This document shows positions 56,387-64,000 of a DNA stretch of 64,000 bases, piece after piece. The DNA is from Hansschlegelia quercus (GTDB taxonomy: Bacteria; Pseudomonadota; Alphaproteobacteria; Rhizobiales; Methylopilaceae). The notes under the pieces were generated by a model. The model had not been told where the DNA came from. It worked only from the letters and a program-made list of their open reading frames with translations, and ran no database searches. The stretch is from assembly GCF_004310425.1 (NCBI RefSeq), contig NZ_SIUB01000008.1, positions 1 through 64,000 of the forward strand, given 5' to 3'. Every line of letters starts with the position of its first letter. Position 1 is the stretch's first letter. Both the position numbers and the translations under genes were made by a program.

Positions 56387-57655
56387 ATGCACCATTTCGA
56401 CTATCGCGGCGGCGCGCTTCACGCCGAGGGGGTCGCGCTTTCGCGGATCGCGGAGGAGGCCGGCACCCCCGCTTACGTCTACTCGACCGCGACGCTGACC
56501 CGGCACGTCCGCGTATTCGACGAGGCTTTTTCCGGCGTCGATCACCTCGTCTGCTACGCCGTCAAGGCGAACTCAAACCAGGCCGTGCTGACGACCATCG
56601 CCCGGCTCGGCTGCGGCATGGACGTGGTCTCCGCGGGCGAACTCCAGCGCGCGCTGAAGGCCGGGACGCCGGGCGAAAAGATCACCTTTTCGGGCGTCGG
56701 CAAGACGGAGGAGGAGATCGCCGCCGCGCTCGACGCCAGGATCCTCAGCTTCAACGTCGAGAGCGAGCCGGAGCTCGAGGCGATCTCGCAGATCGCTTCC
56801 GAAAAACAAGTCGAGGCCCATGTCGCGCTCCGGGTGAATCCCGACGTCGACGCCAAGAGCCATGCCAAGATCTCGACCGGGTCGTCCGAGACCAAGTTCG
56901 GCGTGCCGATCGGCCGCGCCCGCGCGGTCTACGCCGAAGCCGCAAAGATGCCGGGGATCAAGGTCGCCGGCGTCGACATGCATATCGGCAGCCAGATCAC
57001 CGAGCTCGCGCCGTTCGAGAGCGCGATCACCCGGCTGCTGCCCTTCGTGGCCGAGCTCAGGGCCGACGGCCACGCCATCGACCACGTCGACCTCGGCGGC
57101 GGCCTCGGCATCCCCTACCGCCTCTCGAACGAGCCGCCGCCGTTGCCCGCGGCCTATGCCGAGATGGTGAAGCGGCTCACCAGGGGCATCGACGCCAAGC
57201 TGATCTTCGAGCCGGGCCGTCTGATCGTCGGCAACGCCGGGATCCTGCTCACGCGCGTGATTTACGTGAAGCAGGGCGCCGACAAGACCTTCGTGATCGT
57301 CGACGCCGGGATGAACGACCTGATCCGCCCGACGCTCTACGAGGCGCATCACGAAGTCTGGCCGGTGAGCGAGCCGGCTCCCGAGGCGCCGCGCGGGCGG
57401 GTCGACGTGGTCGGCCCGGTCTGCGAGACCGGCGATTACCTTGCGCTCAACCGCGAGATGCCGATCCCAAAGCCGGGCGACCTGCTCGCGGTGATGACCG
57501 CCGGGGCCTATGGCGCGGTGCAGGCTTCGACCTACAATTCGCGCCCGCTGGTGGCGGAGACGCTGGTCGACGGGGACCGTCTCGCGATCGTCCGCGCCCG
57601 GCCAAGCGTCGAGGAGCTGATCGCGCTCGACGCCGTGCCGGACTGGCTGGCGTAA
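56387..57655 (+). CDS. lysA: Diaminopimelate decarboxylase
   Basis: 422 aa. Group IV PLP decarboxylase with the PLP lysine in CYAVKANSNQAVL, GSQITELAPF, HVDLGGGLGIPY, FEPGRLIVGNAG and CETGD. It converts meso-diaminopimelate to lysine. It forms a probable operon with lptM and argH. Confidence 0.96.
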   Translation: MHHFDYRGGALHAEGVALSRIAEEAGTPAYVYSTATLTRHVRVFDEAFSGVDHLVCYAVKANSNQAVLTTIARLGCGMDVVSAGELQRALKAGTPGEKITFSGVGKTEEEIAAALDARILSFNVESEPELEAISQIASEKQVEAHVALRVNPDVDAKSHAKISTGSSETKFGVPIGRARAVYAEAAKMPGIKVAGVDMHIGSQITELAPFESAITRLLPFVAELRADGHAIDHVDLGGGLGIPYRLSNEPPPLPAAYAEMVKRLTRGIDAKLIFEPGRLIVGNAGILLTRVIYVKQGADKTFVIVDAGMNDLIRPTLYEAHHEVWPVSEPAPEAPRGRVDVVGPVCETGDYLALNREMPIPKPGDLLAVMTAGAYGAVQASTYNSRPLVAETLVDGDRLAIVRARPSVEELIALDAVPDWLA

Positions 57656-57749
57656 CGTCCTCGCCGCTGGCGTCGCGTCTGTGCGCCCTGCGGCCGCCAT
57701 GCTAGCGTGCCACAAACAGCATCCTTAGGCGGGGGCCGGAGACCGGCGG

Positions 57750-60383
57750 TTGGCGAGCGATAGACGAGACGGACCCAATCTGGGCGCCCTTCTCCTCAGG
57801 GCGCGGCTCGCGCTCTTCTGGGAGAACGCGTGGCCCTGGGCCGCAGCCGCGCTCGGCGTCGCGACGCTGTTCCTCGCAGTCTCCTGGTTCGGCCTTTGGG
57901 ACGCGCTCCCTCCGCTCGGCCGCATGGCCGGCGTCGTCCTGTTCGCCCTCGCCTTTCTCGGCATTCTCGCGCCGATCGTCAGGGCCGGCCTTCCGAGCCG
58001 CCAGGCCGCGCTCGCACGGCTCGACCGCGAAAGCGGCGTCGCCCATCGCCCTGCGACTAGCCTCGACGACAGGCTTTCAGCGACCTCCGACGATCCCCTG
58101 ACGCGCGCGCTCTGGAAGGCGCATGCCGAAAAGCTGGCGGCCGACGCCAGGCGGCTCAGGGCCGGCGCGCCGGCGCCAAGACTCGCGGCGCGCGACCCTT
58201 ACGCGCTGCGCTTCCTGCTCGGCCTCGTCGCCGTCGCGGCCTTCGCCTATGCGGGCGCGGACCGCGGCGGTCGGTTGCGCGCCGCCTTCGACTGGACGAC
58301 GCCCGCGCCCGAGAGCGCGCCGGCGCGCGTCGACGCCTGGGTCGCGCCGCCGGCCTATACCGGGCGACCGCCGATCTTCCTCACCGCTCGCGCAAGCGCG
58401 GACGCCGCGGCGGTGACGCCCGACGCCGCCGAAACTGTGCGTGCGCCCGTCGGCTCGATGGTGGTGGTGCGCGGGTCGGGGGGCGCCGTCGCTGTTACGC
58501 CCGAGGGCGGCGTCGAGCCGGTCGAAACCGAAAATCGTCCTCCGGAAGGACTCACCGAACGCCGCTTCAAGCTTACCGGCGACGCCGGCCTCAAGATCGC
58601 GGCCGCCGGATCGCCCGAACGCGCCTGGCGCTTCGCCGCCATCCCGGACGTTCCGCCGTCGATCACGATCGAGGGCGCGCCCAAGCAGAACGCCCGCGGG
58701 ACGGCGACCGTCGGCTACGAGGTGAAGGACGATTATGGCGTCGCCGCCGCCGAGGCGCGCTTCGTGCTGAAGCCGGACCCGGCGGCGGCCCCCCGTCGCA
58801 CGACGGGCGACCGCGGCGACGCGCCGCCCGCAAAGCCGCGCCCGCTCTACGAGGCGCCGAAGATCGCGCTCGGCCTGCCGCGCGCGAAAGCGCGCGAGGG
58901 GCGCGCGCAGACCCCGCTCGACACGATGGAGCACCCCTTCGCCGGCGCGGAAGCGACCATGACGCTCTACGCCCGCGACGAAGCCGGCCAGGAGGGCGCC
59001 TCCGCCCCGGTCGCCTTGCGGCTTCCCGCCCGCAGCTTCACCAACCCGCTCGCGCGCGCGCTCGTCGAGCAGCGCCGCGTGCTGGCCTCCGACGGCGATT
59101 CCAAGCCGCGCGTGCTGCAGGCGCTTCGCGCGCTCGCGCTCTATCCGGAGCAGTTCACCCCGCAGGCCGGCGTCTATCTAGGGCTCACCACCGCCTATCG
59201 CCGGCTGGAGATCGCGGTCTCCGACGACGAGCTCCGCGGCGCGGCCGACTACATCTGGGAGGTGGCGCTTCGTATCGAGGACGGCGATTTGCCGGACGCC
59301 GAGCGCGACCTGAAGACCGCCGAACAGGCGTTGCGCAAGGCGCTCGAGGAGGGCGCGTCCGAGCAGGAGGTCGCCAAGCTCACGCAGGATCTGCGTCAGG
59401 CGCTGGAAAAATTCATGCGCGAGATGGCGCAGCAGGCGCAGAAGCAGCCTCAGCAGCCAGCTCAACCCGGTCAGAAGGGCGCGCAGGCGGTCACGCCCAA
59501 GGACCTGCGCGACATGGTCGACCGCATGGAGCAGCTCTCGAAGCAGGGCTCCAAGGACGCCGCCAAGCAGGCGCTCGCCGACCTCAAGAACATGCTCGAC
59601 AATCTGAAGAACGCGCAGAGCCAGCAGGCCGACCCGAACGCCCAGGCCCAGCAGCAGCAGATGGACAAACTGCAGGACATGATCCGCGAGCAGCAGAAGC
59701 TGCGCGACAAGACGTTCCAACAATATCGCCAGAACGACCGCGCCGACCGCAATCAGCGCCAGCAGGGCCGTCAGAAGCAAGGGGACCAGGGCGAGCAGGC
59801 GATGCGCGACCTCGAGAAGCAGCAACAGCAGCTTCGCGAAAAACTCGACCAGATGATGAAGGAGATGGGCGAGGGTCAGAAGCAAGGCGAGCAGCAGCCC
59901 GGCGAACAGCAAGGCGAGGGTCAGCAGAAAGGCCAGCACCCCGGAAAGCAGGGTCAGGGGAACCAGGGCGAAGGCCAGCAGCCCGGCCAGAACGAGCTTG
60001 GCCAGGCAGGAAAGAGCATGGGCGACGCCAAGGGCGCGCTCGGCCAGGGCCAGACCGGCGAGGCGCTCGACCAGCAACAGAAGGCGCTCGAAAGCATGCG
60101 CAAGGGCGCGCAGGCGATGGCCGAGAGCCAAGGCCAGGGCCAGCCTGGACAGGGCGGCCAGCAGGGCGAACAGGGCGCGGAGAATGGCGAGGAGGGCCGC
60201 GACGACGACCCGCTCGGCCGCCCGACCCGCCGCCGCGAGAGCGAGGGCAACACCACCAAGGTGCCCGGCCAGATCGAGGCCGAGCGCGCGCGGAAGGTGC
60301 TGGACGAGCTTCGGAGGAGGCTGGGCGAATCCGAGCGTTCGCGCGACGAGCTCGACTACCTCGAGCGGCTGCTCGCGCCTTGA
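57750..60383 (+). CDS. TIGR02302/DUF4175 membrane protein with Gln/Gly-rich tail
   Basis: 877 aa. Three hydrophobic helices near the N-terminus (about 28-50, 58-78 and 147-165), a large periplasmic mixed region (about 180-500), a helical region, then a long Gln/Gly/Glu-rich low-complexity stretch (about 555-815, many QGQ and KQG units). The C-terminus is charged (ERARKVLDELRRRLGESE). It matches the alphaproteobacterial family TIGR02302 (DUF4175); function unknown. The TTG start at 57750 has GGCGG upstream. It follows lysA, a conserved neighbourhood. Confidence 0.9.
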   Translation: MASDRRDGPNLGALLLRARLALFWENAWPWAAAALGVATLFLAVSWFGLWDALPPLGRMAGVVLFALAFLGILAPIVRAGLPSRQAALARLDRESGVAHRPATSLDDRLSATSDDPLTRALWKAHAEKLAADARRLRAGAPAPRLAARDPYALRFLLGLVAVAAFAYAGADRGGRLRAAFDWTTPAPESAPARVDAWVAPPAYTGRPPIFLTARASADAAAVTPDAAETVRAPVGSMVVVRGSGGAVAVTPEGGVEPVETENRPPEGLTERRFKLTGDAGLKIAAAGSPERAWRFAAIPDVPPSITIEGAPKQNARGTATVGYEVKDDYGVAAAEARFVLKPDPAAAPRRTTGDRGDAPPAKPRPLYEAPKIALGLPRAKAREGRAQTPLDTMEHPFAGAEATMTLYARDEAGQEGASAPVALRLPARSFTNPLARALVEQRRVLASDGDSKPRVLQALRALALYPEQFTPQAGVYLGLTTAYRRLEIAVSDDELRGAADYIWEVALRIEDGDLPDAERDLKTAEQALRKALEEGASEQEVAKLTQDLRQALEKFMREMAQQAQKQPQQPAQPGQKGAQAVTPKDLRDMVDRMEQLSKQGSKDAAKQALADLKNMLDNLKNAQSQQADPNAQAQQQQMDKLQDMIREQQKLRDKTFQQYRQNDRADRNQRQQGRQKQGDQGEQAMRDLEKQQQQLREKLDQMMKEMGEGQKQGEQQPGEQQGEGQQKGQHPGKQGQGNQGEGQQPGQNELGQAGKSMGDAKGALGQGQTGEALDQQQKALESMRKGAQAMAESQGQGQPGQGGQQGEQGAENGEEGRDDDPLGRPTRRRESEGNTTKVPGQIEAERARKVLDELRRRLGESERSRDELDYLERLLAP

Positions 60384-60392
60384 GATTTCTCG

Positions 60393-60500
60393 GCCGTCAT
60401 CCCGGCAGAGCGGCAGCGAGAGCCGGGATCGTCCTCAGGAACAAGCGCTCTTTCTTGCGCTAGATCCCGGATCGGCCGGAAGGCCGTCCGAGATGATGGC
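60393..60500. repeat. Divergent GTCATCCCGG-family repeat
   Basis: CCGTCATCCCGGCAGAGC faces GATCCCGGATCGGCC and GATGATGGC. It is a degenerate inverted repeat between convergent genes, related to 39041-39161. Confidence 0.5.
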
Positions 60501-61379
60501 TCAAGCCCGCCCCCGCGCGCTCGCCTCGGCCGTCACGCGGCCGAGCCAGTTGATGAGCTCGGTCCGCCTGACCTTGGGATCGAGCACCGAGGGCGCGACG
60601 CCGAGGCGCCAGGCGACGTCCTTGCGGCCGGGATCTTCGTCGAGCGCGACGAGGTCGGCGACATATTTGCCCGCCTCCTCCGGCGCGCGGAAAAAGCCTT
60701 CCTCGACCATGATCGGCGTGATGCGGGTGAGGATGCCGCCGAGTTCGGCGAAAGTGTATTCCGGGTGGAACTGGACGCCCCAGAACACGCCCTTGCCGTG
60801 CCGGATCTCGGCCGCCTGAACCGCGCAGAGCTCGTTGGTCGCCGTCACGGTCGCGCCTTCGGGGAGCACGGAGACCTCGTCGGAATGGATCGCCGGGGCG
60901 TCGAACACCTCGCGTCGGCCCTGGTGCAGCCCCGCCGCCCGCCCGGCCTCGGTCACGCGGATCGACCGGGCGATGCCGACCTCGCGGCCTTGAGGGTTGC
61001 GCGTCACCGCGCCGCCGGCCGCCGCCGCCGCCACCTGCAGGCCCCAGCACGAGCCGAAGATCGGCACGCCCGCGTCGAACACGGCTCGGGCGAAATCGAC
61101 CTGCGCCAAGGAGGAGCGCTCGCCCTTCCAGAGGTTGAGCCCGGAGCCCGTGATCGCCACGCCGTCATAGCCTTCGAGCCCCGCCGCGTCAGGCAGGACC
61201 GCGCCCTCGTCGGCCGGGAAGCAGATCTCGGTTTCGATCTCAGCGCCGAGGTCTTTTCCGAGGGTCGTGAGGATATCGGCGTAGAACGCGCTTGGCGTGC
61301 GGCCGGACTGCGCGGCGTGCCGCTCGCGAAGCTCGACCGTGCCGCCTTCGGCGACGAGGATGCGTAGGGGCCGTGTCAT
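60501..61379 (-). CDS. Class I glutamine amidotransferase-like protein
   Basis: 292 aa. GATase fold with the nucleophile elbow FGSCWGLQVAA (cysteine) and the His/Glu pair in VQFHPEYTF. It resembles stand-alone GMP-synthase-type amidotransferase domains that act as gamma-glutamyl hydrolases in some catabolic operons. Its ATG overlaps the stop of the aldehyde dehydrogenase gene (ATGA), so they are coupled. The substrate is unknown. Confidence 0.88.
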   Translation of the reverse strand: MTRPLRILVAEGGTVELRERHAAQSGRTPSAFYADILTTLGKDLGAEIETEICFPADEGAVLPDAAGLEGYDGVAITGSGLNLWKGERSSLAQVDFARAVFDAGVPIFGSCWGLQVAAAAAGGAVTRNPQGREVGIARSIRVTEAGRAAGLHQGRREVFDAPAIHSDEVSVLPEGATVTATNELCAVQAAEIRHGKGVFWGVQFHPEYTFAELGGILTRITPIMVEEGFFRAPEEAGKYVADLVALDEDPGRKDVAWRLGVAPSVLDPKVRRTELINWLGRVTAEASARGRA

Positions 61380-62761
61380 GAACGCTCGCGCAGGTGGAAG
61401 CTCTTCGGCCGGGTCAGCTGGTGGAAGCCGATCTCGGAAAGCGAGGCCCCGCGGCCGGTGTCTTTCACCCCTGTCCAGGCGAGTGCAGGGTCGAGATAGT
61501 CGCAGCGGTTCATGAAGACGGTGCCGGTCTCGACGAGGTCGCCGATCGCCTCGGCCGCCTCGATGTCCGCGGTCCAGATCGAGGCGGTGAGTCCATAGGC
61601 GCTGTCGTTCATCAGCCGGATGGCCTCCTCGTCATCCCTGACCTTCATGATCCCGACGACCGGCCCAAAACTCTCCTCCACCATGACCCGCATGGAATGA
61701 TCGACGCCGGTCAGCACCTGCGGGCCGAGATAGGCCGTGCCGGCCTTGTCCGCCGGAAAGGACGCGGGATCGAGATGCGCGGTCGCGCCGCGCTCCAAGG
61801 CGTCGGCGATATGGGCGCGCACGGTGGCGGCGAAGCGCACATGCGCCATGGGCCCGAGCGTCGTGGTCTCGTCGAGCGGGTTGCCCAGCACGTATTTTGA
61901 CGCTGCCTCCACCGCACCCGCGACGAAGCGGTCGTAGTGGCTTTCGTGGACGTAAACGCGCTCGATGCCGCAGCAGCACTGGCCCGAATTGTAGAAGGCG
62001 CCGTCGACGAGATTTTCGACCGCGAAGTCTAGGTCGGCGTCGGCGCGAACATAGGCCGGGTCCTTGCCCCCGAGCTCCAGCCCCATCGAGGTGAACGTCC
62101 CGCCCGCCGCGCGCTCCACCGTCCTTCCGCCCGCGACCGAGCCCGTGAAGTTGATGTGGTCGAAGCGACCGGCGGAGATCAGCTGGCCGGCCTGGTCGTG
62201 GTCCATCACCACGTTCCGAAACAGGCCCTTCGGCAGGTCGACCTTGTCCATCGCCTCCTGGAACCGCTCGCCGGCGAGGATCGTCTGCGCGGCATGCTTG
62301 AGGATCACGGCATTGCCCGCGAGCAGCGCGGGGACGATCGTGTTGACCGCGGTAAGGTAGGGGTAGTTCCACGGCGCGATGACCAGCACGAGGCCGAGCG
62401 GATCGCGCTTGATCATGCGCCGGAAGCCGGGCTTTGGCTGGGGCGTGACCGGGCTGAGCGAAGCCTCCGCCGTCGCGATGCAGTGGCGGACGCGCTCCTC
62501 CACGGGGCGCATCTCGCCGCCATAGCGCACCGGGCGGCCCATCTGCAGCGCAAGCTCCGGCACGATCTGCTGGTTGAGGCCGAGCAGCGCGTTCATGAAT
62601 TCGAGCATCTTGGCCGAGCGGACGCTGAGCGGAACCCGCGTCCATTCGGCCTGCGCCGCCCGCGCGTCGGCGATCGCCTGTTCGAGCTGCTCCATCGGCC
62701 AGCTCGAGCGGCGCGCGAATTCCTGTCCGTCGATGGGCGAGATGCAGATCTGGTCGGTCAC
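61376..62761 (-). CDS. Aldehyde dehydrogenase (NAD(P)+-dependent)
   Basis: 461 aa. ALDH superfamily with PWNYPYLTAVNTIVPALLAGN, FTGSVAGGRTVERAA, LELGGKDPAYV and the catalytic cysteine in NSGQCCCGIERVYV. It oxidises an unidentified aldehyde to its acid. GTG 62761 begins TDQICISPIDGQEF at the usual point; longer starts have no similarity. It is the first gene of a two-gene operon with the amidotransferase and divergent from DUF779, a gene often next to ALDHs. Confidence 0.92.
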   Translation of the reverse strand: MTDQICISPIDGQEFARRSSWPMEQLEQAIADARAAQAEWTRVPLSVRSAKMLEFMNALLGLNQQIVPELALQMGRPVRYGGEMRPVEERVRHCIATAEASLSPVTPQPKPGFRRMIKRDPLGLVLVIAPWNYPYLTAVNTIVPALLAGNAVILKHAAQTILAGERFQEAMDKVDLPKGLFRNVVMDHDQAGQLISAGRFDHINFTGSVAGGRTVERAAGGTFTSMGLELGGKDPAYVRADADLDFAVENLVDGAFYNSGQCCCGIERVYVHESHYDRFVAGAVEAASKYVLGNPLDETTTLGPMAHVRFAATVRAHIADALERGATAHLDPASFPADKAGTAYLGPQVLTGVDHSMRVMVEESFGPVVGIMKVRDDEEAIRLMNDSAYGLTASIWTADIEAAEAIGDLVETGTVFMNRCDYLDPALAWTGVKDTGRGASLSEIGFHQLTRPKSFHLRERS

Positions 62762-62849
62762 GGCCCTCTCCTTCGACGACGCGCCAATGCAGGCCCAAGC
62801 CTTCGTACGCGCGTCAGATGCTTTATATGAAGGGCGTGGAGGAGACGCC

Positions 62850-63248
62850 ATGAGCACGGAAGCAAAGTCCGAAATCGGCGAAGCCCCGGAGAGGGTGGTC
62901 GCGACGACGCGCGCGCTGGAGCTGATCGCGACGCTGACCGCGGAGAACGGGGAGATCCTGTTCCACCAGTCCGGCGGCTGCTGCGACGGGTCGAGCCCGA
63001 TGTGTTTCGCGCGGACCGACTACATCGTCGGCGACGACGACGTGAAGCTCGGCGAGGTCGGCGGCGCGCCGTTCTACATGAGCCCGTCGCAGTTCGAATA
63101 CTGGCGTCACACGCACCTTACGCTCGACGTCGTGTCCGGCCGCGGCGGCATGTTCAGCCTGGAGAACGGCCGCGAGGTGCGCTTTCATATCCGTTCTCGC
63201 CTGTTCACCGAGGCGGAGACGCGAGCGCTCGACGCTGCGGCGGCCTAA
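62850..63248 (+). CDS. DUF779 family protein
   Basis: 132 aa. FHQSGGCCDGSSPMC, with paired cysteines, and FYMSPSQFEYWRHTHLTLDV are characteristic of DUF779, a small family usually found beside aldehyde dehydrogenase genes; function unknown, possibly metal-binding. The ATG has GGAG 6-9 nt upstream. It is divergent from the ALDH gene with 88 nt between, and its stop overlaps that of nudC by 4 nt. Confidence 0.9.
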   Translation: MSTEAKSEIGEAPERVVATTRALELIATLTAENGEILFHQSGGCCDGSSPMCFARTDYIVGDDDVKLGEVGGAPFYMSPSQFEYWRHTHLTLDVVSGRGGMFSLENGREVRFHIRSRLFTEAETRALDAAAA

Positions 63249-64000
63249 CCGCCAGCGACGAAAAGCTTCAACAGGTGATGGGCGATCGCGGCCGGCGGCG
63301 GCGCGAAGGCGCCCGCCTCGTGGCGGCCTTCGAGCATCGCCGCGACCTCCTCGCGGGAGAACCAGCGCGCCTCCTCGAGCTCGACCTCGTCGATCGTCAG
63401 CCGGTCGTCGAACGCCTCGGCGGTGACGCCGATCATCAGCTGCGCCGGGAACGGCCATGGCTGGGAGAAGGCGTATCCGACCGCGCCCAGCCTGACCCCC
63501 GCCTCCTCGAAGATCTCGCGACGCGCGGCCTCCTCCAGAGTCTCGCCGGGCTCGATAAAGCCGGCGAGGCACGACCACATGCCGGGCCTGAAGCGCGGCT
63601 GGCGGCCGAGCAGGCAGCGCCCCTCATGCGTCACCAGCATGATCACGACCGGGTCGACGCGGGGAAAATGATGCGTTCCGCAAGCAGGGCACTCCCGCCG
63701 CCACCCGCCGGAGGCGAACTCGGTCCGCGACCCGCAATTCGAGCAGAAGCCATGGCGCGCGTGCCAGGACAGCAGGCTTTTCGCGCAGCCCGCGAGCGCC
63801 AGCGCTTCTCCGGTGAGCCGCCCGTCGGTCGCGAGCGCGCGAAGATCGTCGGCGTGAGGGGGCGTGACAGAGAGGGTCGCCGCGAACACCGGGCCTTCCA
63901 GCGAGCGTCCGAGGAAGATGGCCGGCGTCTCGGCGCCCATCGCATCGGCCTCGTCGGCCGAAAACAGCAGCCCACCCTCTTCCCGCAGCGCGACGTCGTC
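63245..64000 (-). CDS. nudC: NAD+ diphosphatase NudC, 5' end outside window
   Basis: At least 252 codons, still open at the window edge. Zinc ribbon FCSNCGSRTEF...ECPACG and the Nudix box GFIEPGETLEEAARREIFEE are intact, followed by the SQPWPFPAQLMIG motif typical of NADH pyrophosphatase. It hydrolyses NAD(H) and removes NAD caps from RNA. The ATG at 63940 is internal in my view, because family-like residues continue to the edge and the family is about 300 aa. Confidence 0.92.
   Translation of the reverse strand, partial: DDVALREEGGLLFSADEADAMGAETPAIFLGRSLEGPVFAATLSVTPPHADDLRALATDGRLTGEALALAGCAKSLLSWHARHGFCSNCGSRTEFASGGWRRECPACGTHHFPRVDPVVIMLVTHEGRCLLGRQPRFRPGMWSCLAGFIEPGETLEEAARREIFEEAGVRLGAVGYAFSQPWPFPAQLMIGVTAEAFDDRLTIDEVELEEARWFSREEVAAMLEGRHEAGAFAPPPAAIAHHLLKLFVAGG

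Overview
The window is high-G+C DNA from an alphaproteobacterium, most likely of the order Hyphomicrobiales (Rhizobiales). The evidence is the gene set: a RegB-type redox sensor kinase, polyhydroxybutyrate (PHB) genes with a PhaR regulator, a TIGR02302/DUF4175 low-complexity membrane protein, a Rhizobiales-like DnaA, and the tlpA/argH/lptM/lysA and ftsK/lolA/xth neighbourhoods. I cannot name a genus. Nearly all of the window is ordinary, densely packed core chromosome. No tRNA, rRNA, CRISPR array, transposase or integrase was recognised.

Layout. 0-5.4 kb: intracellular PHB depolymerase with an extra C-terminal HhH-like domain, an EF-hand protein, a metallophosphatase, regB and rpsT. 5.4-14.2 kb: replication block with a 0.7-kb low-coding gap (possible origin), a rhodanese, dnaA, an antisense mscS, dnaN, recF and gyrB. 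14.2-22.2 kb: transport and housekeeping genes (BMP-family binding protein, glycosyltransferase, CoxG-like protein, FAH-family hydrolase, PiT phosphate transporter, CorA/ZntB, MFS symporter). 22.4-27 kb: stress-type DUF2382 pair, nth, DUF2244, a small membrane protein and galE. 27-32.6 kb: a GGDEF/EAL protein with a degenerate GGDEF, argB, gloB, a cupin and an EamA exporter. 32.6-38.9 kb: phaB, phaA and phaR, then ispA, xth and lolA. 38.9-42.3 kb: the only region with clear signs of gene gain, namely a low-G+C nuclease-like gene, a broken 154-bp copy of the ftsK 3' end and a COG3910 ATPase, all lying between lolA and ftsK. 42.3-49.7 kb: ftsK, amtB, glnK, tesB and a UbiH-type monooxygenase. 49.7-57.7 kb: TetR regulator, rlmN, L,D-transpeptidase, tlpA, argH, lptM, lysA. 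57.7-64 kb: the DUF4175 protein, a class I amidotransferase/aldehyde dehydrogenase operon with a divergent DUF779 gene, and nudC running off the end.

How the genes work together. The PHB genes cover synthesis of (R)-3-hydroxybutyryl-CoA (phaA, phaB), granule and regulatory control (phaR) and breakdown (phaZ); no synthase phaC is present. glnK-amtB is preceded by a convincing sigma-54 promoter. dnaA, dnaN, recF and gyrB are collinear except for mscS.

The most unusual signal is a pair of inverted paralogous intergenic elements at the left edge (11-153) and near 39.2-39.3 kb. Each has a perfect 12-bp hairpin whose loop contains the stop codon of a tiny ORF ending VERRATGNY(S/T)TP, followed by a conserved TTTGACCAAAGC and a conserved GGAGGA-containing block. 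I do not recognise this element. It could be a leader-peptide/attenuator-type RNA or a non-autonomous repeat.
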